DNA from: Achromobacter spanius
GTDB taxonomy: Bacteria; Pseudomonadota; Gammaproteobacteria; Burkholderiales; Burkholderiaceae_B
Length of the DNA stretch: 64,000 nt
Direction: 5' to 3'
Assembly (NCBI RefSeq): GCF_029637605.1
Contig: NZ_CP121261.1
Location: 4,092,001 to 4,156,000, forward strand
Of this stretch, positions 58,215 through 64,000 are shown piece by piece (position 1 is the stretch's first letter; each line of letters opens with the position of its first letter). The notes beneath the pieces were generated by a model. That model saw nothing but the letters and a program-made list of their open reading frames with translations, made no database searches and was not told the DNA's origin. Made by a program: the position numbers and the translations under genes.

Positions 58215-59483
58215 ATGTCCGAGTTTTTCGATGTCCTGGAAACCCGAGCGCCCGAGCAACGCGAGCGCGAGCTGATGGCCGCCTTGCCCGCCGCGATTAC
58301 CCGGGCGATGGCCCGCGCGCCGGCTATCGCCGAGCAGCTGCGCGGCGTCGACCCCGCCACCATCACATCCCGCGAAGCGCTGGCCCGACTGCCGGTCTTG
58401 CGCAAGCATGAATTGCTGGAACGCCAGCAGCACAGCCGCGACGACGCCGCCGCCCCCACCGGCCCCGGCAAGACCTTCGGCGGCTTTTCCGCCATCGGCT
58501 GGGGCGAGGCGATGCGCGTCTTCGCCTCGCCCGGCCCCATCTATGAACCGGAAAGCGCGCGCGCTGACTACTGGCGTTTTGCGCGCGCCCTGTACGCCGC
58601 GGGCTTTCGCGCCGGCGAACTGGCCTACAACTGCTTTTCGTATCACTTCACCCCGGCCGGCTCCATGATGGAAACGGCGGCGCACGCCGTGGGCTGCACG
58701 GTGTTTCCGGGCGGCACCGGCCAGACCGAACAGCAGGTGCGCGCCATTCAGGACCTGGCGCCCAGCGGCTATACGGGCACGCCCAGCTTCCTGAAGATCA
58801 TCCTGGAAAAGTCGGACGAACTGGGCGTGAAGCTGGATTCCTTGCAGCGTGCATTGGTATCGGGCGAAGCCTTTCCGCCGTCGCTGCGCGACTGGCTGGC
58901 GGCGCGCGGCATCGAGGGCTATCAGGCCTATGGCAGCGCCGACCTGGGCATGATCGCGTTCGAAACGCCGGCCCGCCAAGGGCTGGTGCTGGGCGAAGAC
59001 ATCATCGTGGAGATCGTGCGCCCCGGCACTGGCGAACCCGTGCCCGACGGCGAGGTCGGTGAAGTCGTCGTGACCACCTTGAACCCGGACTACCCGCTGG
59101 TGCGCTTCGGCACGGGCGACCTGTCGGCGGTCATGCCCGGCATTTCGCCTTGCGGGCGCACCAACACCCGTATCAAAGGTTGGATGGGCCGGGCGGATCA
59201 GACGACCAAGGTGCGCGGCATGTTCGTGCATCCGTCGCAGGTGGCGGACGTGGCGCGCCGCCACCCGGAAATCTTGCGGGCGCGGCTCGTCATCAGTGGC
59301 AGCACCGGGTCGGACCGCATGGTGCTGAAAGTGGAATCGCGCGTGCGCGGCGAAGACCTGGCCAAGCGCATCGCGGACTCGGTGCGCGACGTGACCAAGT
59401 TGCGCGCGGACGTTGAATGGGTGGACGCAGACGGCCTGCCCAACGACGGCAAAGTCATCGACGACGTACGTACCTACGAATAG
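58215..59483 (+). CDS. Phenylacetate-CoA-ligase-like AMP-forming enzyme
   Basis: A 422-residue ANL enzyme of the PaaK group, which forms aryl-CoA thioesters. The usual N-terminal YxxSSGTTGxP loop is not obvious here. Instead there is a PTGPGKTFGGFSAIGWGEAM stretch. Later parts are recognisable: GYTGTPSFLKIILEKSDELG, YGSADLGMIAFETPA and RADQTTKVRGMFVHPSQVAD. The altered P-loop region raises doubt about normal adenylation. It closes the operon; the start (ATG at 58215) is 82 bases after the LivF-like gene. Confidence 0.82.
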   Translation: MSEFFDVLETRAPEQRERELMAALPAAITRAMARAPAIAEQLRGVDPATITSREALARLPVLRKHELLERQQHSRDDAAAPTGPGKTFGGFSAIGWGEAMRVFASPGPIYEPESARADYWRFARALYAAGFRAGELAYNCFSYHFTPAGSMMETAAHAVGCTVFPGGTGQTEQQVRAIQDLAPSGYTGTPSFLKIILEKSDELGVKLDSLQRALVSGEAFPPSLRDWLAARGIEGYQAYGSADLGMIAFETPARQGLVLGEDIIVEIVRPGTGEPVPDGEVGEVVVTTLNPDYPLVRFGTGDLSAVMPGISPCGRTNTRIKGWMGRADQTTKVRGMFVHPSQVADVARRHPEILRARLVISGSTGSDRMVLKVESRVRGEDLAKRIADSVRDVTKLRADVEWVDADGLPNDGKVIDDVRTYE

Positions 59484-59535
59484 AAGCAGCGCAGCCGTTT
59501 AACCAGCAATAGCAACAACGGCGCAGCCGTTCTGC

Positions 59536-59566
59536 AAGCCGGCGGGCCAACTCGGCCTACCGGCTT
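59536..59566 (+). terminator. Hairpin between the PaaK-like gene and DUF6691 gene
   Basis: AAGCCGG (59536-59542) pairs with CCGGCTT (59560-59566), with an inner GGGCC/GGCC stem. It overlaps the stop codon of the convergent gene. The following CTTAAC makes a poor T run. Confidence 0.45.
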
Positions 59567-59976
59567 CTTAACGCTTCAAGCGCGGCATAGATCGCCATGC
59601 CGGCCAGCATGGCGGCCACGAAGATCAGCGCCTGCGGCACGCCCGCCGCCGCGGCCACCAACGCCGGCCCCGGGCAGAAACCCGCCAGGCCCCAGCCCGC
59701 CCCGAACGCCAGGCTGCCCAATGCCAGGCGCAGGTCGATGCGGGTAGCGGTAGGCCAGCGCAGCGGCTCACCCGTCAGGCTGGCGCGACGGCGGCGCAAC
59801 ACGGCAAAGCCCGCGGCCGTGATCAACACCGCGCCCCCCATGACAAATGCCAGGGACGGATCCCACTGGCCCGCCAGGTCCAGAAAGCCCAGCACCTTGG
59901 CCGGGTTGGCCATGCCGGACACGATCAGGCCCAGGCCGAAGACCAAGCCCGATACGAACGCGATCAGTGCAGTCAT
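59557..59976 (-). CDS. YeeE/YedE-like membrane protein, DUF6691 half
   Basis: A 139-residue inner-membrane protein with about four helices. It has GLVFGLGLIVSGMANPAKVL and WGLAGFCPGPALVAAAAGV, the second half of a split YeeE/YedE sulfur-compound transporter. The cysteine in GFCPGPAL is the family's conserved one. It starts 1 base after the other half's stop and is part of the BigR/persulfide-dioxygenase cluster. Thiosulfate or sulfide-related transport is inferred from the family. Confidence 0.86.
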   Translation of the reverse strand: MTALIAFVSGLVFGLGLIVSGMANPAKVLGFLDLAGQWDPSLAFVMGGAVLITAAGFAVLRRRRASLTGEPLRWPTATRIDLRLALGSLAFGAGWGLAGFCPGPALVAAAAGVPQALIFVAAMLAGMAIYAALEALRSR

Positions 59977-59977
59977 G

Positions 59978-60409
59978 TCATGCCCCCATCAGATGCCGCG
60001 TGGCATAGACCATGGCAAAGCCCGCCGCCATGAAGAGCGCGGTGGCGGCCAGCGAGCGCGGCGATCCGCGCGACAGCCCGCAAACCCCATGGCCGCTGGT
60101 GCAGCCCGATGCGTAGCGCGTGCCGATGCCCACCAGCAGGCCCGCCACAATCAGGCGCGGCGTGCCGGCCTCGACCACGATGGCGGGCAGCGCAGTGGCC
60201 AAGGTGTATAGCCACGGCGCGGCGCACAACCCCACCAGGAACGCCAAGCGCCACGCCCCATCGCGCTGGGGCGGCAGCAGCCCGCCCAAAATGCCGCTGA
60301 TACCGGCAACACGGCCCGCCCCCGCCATCAACAGCACGGCGGCGGCGCCGATCAGCAGGCCACCAATCGTGGCCGTGACAGGGGTGAAGGAAGACCAGTC
60401 CAGGTTCAT
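59978..60409 (-). CDS. YeeE/YedE-family membrane protein
   Basis: A 143-residue protein with about four helices and the conserved [19 protein letters not shown], the two cysteines that define this sulfur transport family. It pairs with the DUF6691 gene after it (1-base gap) to make a complete two-part YeeE/YedE transporter. It overlaps the regulator gene by four bases (ATGA). Confidence 0.88.
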   Translation of the reverse strand: MNLDWSSFTPVTATIGGLLIGAAAVLLMAGAGRVAGISGILGGLLPPQRDGAWRLAFLVGLCAAPWLYTLATALPAIVVEAGTPRLIVAGLLVGIGTRYASGCTSGHGVCGLSRGSPRSLAATALFMAAGFAMVYATRHLMGA

Positions 60410-60741
60410 GTGAGTGACGCCATGGCGCGGCCGCAGTACAAACTGGAGAGCGTTTTCATGACCTGGCTGACTTCGAAGCTGGCCATCTGGTAGTAGACGT
60501 ACTTGCCCTCGCGGCGCGTCGACACCAGGCCTTCATCGCGCAATACGCCCAGTTGCTGGGACAAGGTCGGCTGGCGAATGCCGGTCAACGATTCCAGTTC
60601 ACCCACATTGCGTTCGTTCTGCACCAACTGGCACAGCAGCAGCAAACGATCTTCGTTGGCCAGCGCTTTCAACAGCGTGCAGGCCTGGGCGGCGGATTCT
60701 CGCAAGGCGGCGAGTTCGCATTCAGTCAGGGAGGCGTTCAT
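60406..60741 (-). CDS. bigR: BigR/SqrR-like ArsR-family sulfide-responsive repressor
   Basis: A 111-residue ArsR-type repressor that senses persulfides through two cysteines. C37 (LLLLCQLVQ) and C103 (LYCGRAM) have the same 66-residue spacing as the C41/C107 pair of SqrR; further cysteines are C8 and C21. The HTH is TGIRQPTLSQQLGVLRDEGL. It is divergent from the persulfide-dioxygenase-like gene and co-directional with the two sulfur transport genes. Confidence 0.87.
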   Translation of the reverse strand: MNASLTECELAALRESAAQACTLLKALANEDRLLLLCQLVQNERNVGELESLTGIRQPTLSQQLGVLRDEGLVSTRREGKYVYYQMASFEVSQVMKTLSSLYCGRAMASLT

Positions 60742-60840
60742 GGCGGGCAGTCTGGCGTGAAAAATAAGTGATCATTATATTTACAGATAAACTATTCAGC
60801 AATATTATTTAAATACATATATTGATATTCGCGGGCCGCC
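60742..60840. promoter_or_regulatory. bigR-persulfide dioxygenase control region
   Basis: A strongly AT-rich 60-base stretch lies between the divergent genes. It contains the palindrome TATTTAAATA at 60806-60815, extended by ATAT on the left and CATAT on the right (60802-60820). BigR operators are AT-rich palindromes, so this is a likely operator. Confidence 0.55.
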
Positions 60841-61695
60841 ATGAATCCACATATCCAAGCATTCTTCGACTCCGTCACCGCTACCGTTACCTACGTGGTG
60901 CATGACGGTAGCGCCTGCGCCATCATCGATTCCGTTCTGGACTACGACCCGAAGTCCGGTCGCAGCAGCACCGCCAGCGCGGACCGGGTGGTGGACTACG
61001 TGCGTGAAAGCGGGCTGGAAACGCAATGGCTGCTGGAAACCCATGCCCACGCCGATCACCTGTCCGCCGCGCCTTACCTGCAGCGCAAGCTGGGCGGCGT
61101 CATCGCCATTGGGCAAAGCATCCGCACCGTGCAGGGGGTGTTCAAGCAGATCTTCAATCTGGAGCCCGAGTTCCAGCTTGACGGCTCGCAGTTCGGCCGC
61201 CTGTTCGCCGACGGCGAAACCTTCCAGATCGGCAAGCTTGAGGCCACCGCCATCCATGTGCCGGGCCACACGCCGGCCGACATGGCTTACCTGATCGGCG
61301 ACGCCGCCTTTGTGGGCGACACGATGTTCATGCCCGATGTGGGCACCGCGCGCTGCGATTTCCCGGGCGGCAATGCGCACGAGCTTTATCGTTCGATCCA
61401 GCGCCTGCTGAGCCTGCCGGGCGACACCCGGCTCTTCATGTGCCACGACTATCCGCCTAACGGGCGCGACGCCAGTTGGCAGACATCGGTGGCCGAGCAA
61501 CGCAACGCCAATATCCATGTGCGCAGCGGCGTCAGCGAAGACGAGTTCGTCGCCATGCGTACGCGGCGCGACGCCACCTTGTCCATGCCGACGCTGATTC
61601 TTCCCGCGATCCAGGTGAACATCCGCGCGGGCCATTTTCCGCCGCCCGAAGACAACGGCGTGCGCTACCTGAAGATTCCGGTCGACAGCCTGTAG
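60841..61695 (+). CDS. blh: Metallo-beta-lactamase-fold persulfide dioxygenase (Blh/ETHE1-like)
   Basis: This enzyme oxidises glutathione persulfide to sulfite using non-haem iron. The 284-residue protein has the metal motif THAHADH (H68, H70, D72, H73) and VPGHTPADMAYLIGDAAFVG with the next metal histidine. It also has GDTMFMPDVGTARCDFPGG, a persulfide dioxygenase signature, and CHDYPPNGR. It is longer than mitochondrial ETHE1 by a C-terminal segment, as in bacterial Blh. Its regulator is divergent. Confidence 0.93.
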   Translation: MNPHIQAFFDSVTATVTYVVHDGSACAIIDSVLDYDPKSGRSSTASADRVVDYVRESGLETQWLLETHAHADHLSAAPYLQRKLGGVIAIGQSIRTVQGVFKQIFNLEPEFQLDGSQFGRLFADGETFQIGKLEATAIHVPGHTPADMAYLIGDAAFVGDTMFMPDVGTARCDFPGGNAHELYRSIQRLLSLPGDTRLFMCHDYPPNGRDASWQTSVAEQRNANIHVRSGVSEDEFVAMRTRRDATLSMPTLILPAIQVNIRAGHFPPPEDNGVRYLKIPVDSL

Positions 61696-61788
61696 GTTCC
61701 GCGCCGCGCTTGCCTGGCGCTGCGGACTTGCGCGGCGCGGGCGAATCCCTCAAGATCGGCCGTCCCACAGCCGACCAGACGGATCCTC

Positions 61789-63255
61789 ATGTTCGCAGAA
61801 GCCGAAGCCGACCCCAGCCTGTCCAAGGACGAGTTCAAACCCCTGGAGGCGCGGCTGCGTGTCGCCCTGCTCAATGCGCAGTACCAGCGCCTGGAAAAGG
61901 CGGACAAGACGCTGCTGATCGTGGTGGCGGGCATCGACGGCGCCGGCAAAGGCGCCACGATCAATCTGCTGAACGAATGGATGGACCCGCGTCACATCAA
62001 GACCCTGGCGTATGGCCCGCCCGAAGGCGAAGAGCTGGAGCGTCCGCCGTTCTGGCGCTATTGGAAAGACCTGCCGCCCAAGGGCAGCACCGGCATCGTG
62101 TTCGGGTCCTGGTACGCGCCGCTGGTGATCGAGGCGGCCCGCAAGAAACCCAACCAGGAATATATCGACGCGCATGCCGCCGCCATCCGGCGCTTTGAAG
62201 CCATGCTGGCCATGGAGGGCGTGCAGGTCGTCAAGCTGTGGTTCCACCTGTCGGCCGATGCCCAGCATGAACGCGCGCAGCGCCTGCTGGCCAGCCCCGA
62301 AACCTCGTGGCAGGTCAGCCCCGTGGACCTGAAAGTTCATAAGAAATACGACCGCATCCGCAACGCTGGCCAGGTGGTGCTGAACCACACGGACAGCGGA
62401 CATGCGCCCTGGGTCGTCATCCCCAGCGCCGACGAAAACATGCGTTCGGCGCGCACGGCCGAAGCCGTGCTGGCAGCAATGCGCCAGCGCGGCGTGCCGC
62501 GCATCCCGCAATCGTTCCTGGCGCATTCCCGCCCCGCCCGCATCGTCGACCGCCTGGGCAAGCTGGATTACGAGGCCAAGATCGACAAGGACGACTACGA
62601 ATCCGAGCTCGGCCTGTTGCAAGGCAGGCTGGCGCGCGCGGCAAGGTCCCGGAAATTCCAGGATCGCTCGCTGGTGCTGGTCTTTGAAGGCCAGGACGCC
62701 GCCGGCAAGGGTGGCGCCATCCGGCGCGTGACGCACGCGCTGGACGCCCGCCAATTTGACATCACACCCGTCTCTGCGCCCAGCAGCTACGAGCTGTCGC
62801 GCCCCTACCTGTGGCGCTTCTGGCGTCACCTGCCGCGCCACGGCCGCATCGCCATCTTTGACCGGTCCTGGTATGGCCGCGTGCTGGTCGAGCGTGTGGA
62901 AAAGCTGACCGCGCCCGCGCAGTGGCGCCGCGCCTACGGCGAGATCAACGACTTCGAGGAACAACTGGCGGCAAGCGGCGCGATCGTGCTGAAGTTCTGG
63001 CTGGCGGTCACGGCCGACGTGCAGCTAGAACGCTTCAAGGAACGCGAGAAGTCGCCCTTCAAGAATTTCAAGATCACGCCGGACGACTGGCGCAACCGTG
63101 AAAAATGGAAGGATTACGCAGCCGCCGCCAACGAGATGCTGGCGCGCACGGACATCGGCCATGCCCCCTGGCAGCTGGTGTCGGCCAACGACAAGCGGTA
63201 CGCTCGCGTGCAAGTGCTGCGACACATCGTCCAAGCCATGGAAGACCAACTCTGA
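61789..63255 (+). CDS. pap: Polyphosphate:AMP phosphotransferase (PPK2 class II)
   Basis: PAP makes ADP from AMP with polyphosphate as phosphate donor. The 488-residue protein is two PPK2 domains in tandem. Each has a Walker A: GIDGAGKG at 48-55 and GQDAAGKG at about 300. The second domain has the complete Walker B DRSWYGRVL (about 358). The first has FGSWYAPLV (about 105), where the Asp is Gly. So the C-terminal half should be the active one, as reported for this class. It follows the persulfide module with a 93-base gap. Confidence 0.93.
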   Translation: MFAEAEADPSLSKDEFKPLEARLRVALLNAQYQRLEKADKTLLIVVAGIDGAGKGATINLLNEWMDPRHIKTLAYGPPEGEELERPPFWRYWKDLPPKGSTGIVFGSWYAPLVIEAARKKPNQEYIDAHAAAIRRFEAMLAMEGVQVVKLWFHLSADAQHERAQRLLASPETSWQVSPVDLKVHKKYDRIRNAGQVVLNHTDSGHAPWVVIPSADENMRSARTAEAVLAAMRQRGVPRIPQSFLAHSRPARIVDRLGKLDYEAKIDKDDYESELGLLQGRLARAARSRKFQDRSLVLVFEGQDAAGKGGAIRRVTHALDARQFDITPVSAPSSYELSRPYLWRFWRHLPRHGRIAIFDRSWYGRVLVERVEKLTAPAQWRRAYGEINDFEEQLAASGAIVLKFWLAVTADVQLERFKEREKSPFKNFKITPDDWRNREKWKDYAAAANEMLARTDIGHAPWQLVSANDKRYARVQVLRHIVQAMEDQL

Positions 63256-63283
63256 ATCCGAAACCGCCAGGAGAACCCGCGCA

Positions 63284-63733
63284 ATGAGCACCCTTGAAAT
63301 CCGCCCTGTCGTAGCCGCCGACTTCGACGTCTGGCTGCCGTTGTGGAAGGGCTACCAGGAGTTCTACCGCGTCAACATCGATGACGCCGTAACCCGCACC
63401 ACCTGGGCACGCCTGCTGGATCCCGCCGAGCCCATGCATGCCGCGCTGGCCTACAGTGGCGGTCGCGCCATCGGCATGGTGCACTGGATTTTTCATCGGT
63501 CCACCTGGACGGCGGGCGACTACTGCTATCTGCAAGACCTGTACGTGGACGCGGACGTGCGCGGCACCGGCGCGGGCCGCGCGTTGATCGAACACGTCTA
63601 TGCCCAAGCCGCTGCCGCGAATGCCTCGCGGGTGTACTGGCTTACCCACGAAACCAACGCCAACGCGATGCAGTTGTATGACCGCATTGCCGACCGTTCC
63701 GGCTTCATCCAATACCGCAAGGCGATGGCATGA
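63284..63733 (+). CDS. GNAT-family N-acetyltransferase
   Basis: A 149-residue acetyl-CoA-dependent acetyltransferase. It has IRPVVAADFDVWLPLWKGYQ at the start, CYLQDLYVDADVRGTGAGRA (the acetyl-CoA loop) at about 80-99 and YWLTHETNANAMQLYDRIA. The ATG at 63284 has CAGGAGAACCCG ahead of it. The stop overlaps the next start (ATGA). The substrate is unknown; small-amine and protein substrates are both possible. Confidence 0.88.
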   Translation: MSTLEIRPVVAADFDVWLPLWKGYQEFYRVNIDDAVTRTTWARLLDPAEPMHAALAYSGGRAIGMVHWIFHRSTWTAGDYCYLQDLYVDADVRGTGAGRALIEHVYAQAAAANASRVYWLTHETNANAMQLYDRIADRSGFIQYRKAMA

Positions 63734-64000
63734 GCGCTCGCGACCCGAACTGTCCGCTATGCCTGGAAGATGGCGGCTCGCTACTGTGGCGCGGGCCGCA
63801 CCTGCGCGTCATTGAGGTCAACGACGCGGACTACCCGGGCTTCACCCGCGTGATCTGGAACGGCCATCTGGCTGAAATGACGAGCCTGTCCACGCATGGC
63901 CGCGACCTGCTCATGCGCGCGGTGTATGCCGTGGAAGAGGCGCAGCAGGCGGTGCTGGCGCCCGACAAGATCAATCTGGCGTCGTTAGGCAACATGGTGC
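63730..64000 (+). CDS. HIT-family protein, cut by the window end
   Basis: The first 90 codons of a HIT-superfamily nucleotide hydrolase. It starts MSARDPNCPLCLEDGGSLLW with a CxxC pair seen in several HIT proteins, followed by LRVIEVNDADYPGFTRVIWN and INLASLGNMV. The catalytic HxHxH motif should follow beyond base 64000. It overlaps the GNAT gene by four bases. Confidence 0.85.
   Translation, partial: MSARDPNCPLCLEDGGSLLWRGPHLRVIEVNDADYPGFTRVIWNGHLAEMTSLSTHGRDLLMRAVYAVEEAQQAVLAPDKINLASLGNMV

Noticed and set aside
56021..58540. Long open frame of 839 codons on the minus strand opposite the binding-protein and LivF-like genes
   Set aside because: It is antisense to well-supported genes with clear domains, and its translation is rich in His, Arg, Val and Gln as expected for a GC-rich shadow frame.

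Overview
The window is a GC-rich chromosomal segment of a betaproteobacterium. Gene content and order point to the Alcaligenaceae (Achromobacter or Bordetella type): a Burkholderiales-type general porin, a DUF4148 protein, the lptCAB-hpf-ptsN-hprK block without rpoN, mreBCD-mrdA-rodA divergent from gatCAB, and a lysG/lysE pair. Almost everything is core genome. I see no rRNA, tRNA, CRISPR array, insertion sequence, integrase or prophage. Genus assignment is inference; no database was searched.

Layout. 1-3.0 kb: a porin cut by the window edge, a small secreted DUF4148 repeat protein and a LysR regulator. All three have the same candidate LysR half-site pair upstream, which suggests a local regulon. 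3.0-3.4 kb: a cluster of four copies of a dispersed 65-base intergenic repeat; a fifth copy lies at 33.13 kb. 3.4-11.0 kb (minus): a GbsR/MarR-like regulator, a possible 33-codon leader ORF, cydA-cydB-cydX-cydD-cydC (cytochrome bd oxidase and its assembly exporter) and apt. 11.2-12.4 kb: purT. 12.5-18.6 kb (plus): kdsD-kdsC-lptC-lptA-lptB (Kdo synthesis and LPS transport), then hpf, ptsN and hprK. 18.6-20.7 kb: a triheme and a diheme cytochrome c on the minus strand, lying between hprK and rapZ. 20.9-26.8 kb: rapZ, rlpA, ogt, rsmI, yraN, a diaA-like gene, a dolP-like gene and a TlpA-like thioredoxin. 26.9-33.0 kb: an orphan metQ, argB, a pyrimidine nucleotidase, slmA, and a DASS anion transporter with an LDH2-type dehydrogenase.

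33.2-38.9 kb (minus): the rod-shape operon mreB-mreC-mreD-mrdA-rodA, divergent from gatC-gatA-gatB (39.1-42.5 kb). 42.6-44.5 kb: an orphan antitoxin-like gene, pyrE and exonuclease III. 45.0-50.6 kb: NADP-type glutamate dehydrogenase with an NtrC-like site, a periplasmic copper chaperone, lysG and lysE, ohr and ohrR with two visible OhrR boxes, and a Crp/Fnr regulator.

50.8-59.5 kb (plus): one long operon with a long-chain acyl-CoA synthetase, a complete branched-chain-amino-acid-type ABC transporter (two ATPases, two permeases, one binding protein) and a PaaK-like CoA ligase. This looks like an import-and-CoA-activation system for an unidentified carboxylate and is the least understood coherent system here. 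59.5-61.7 kb: a sulfide/persulfide module (two YeeE/YedE membrane proteins, a BigR/SqrR-like repressor, a divergent persulfide-dioxygenase-like hydrolase). 61.8-64 kb: polyphosphate:AMP phosphotransferase, a GNAT acetyltransferase and the start of a HIT-family gene.
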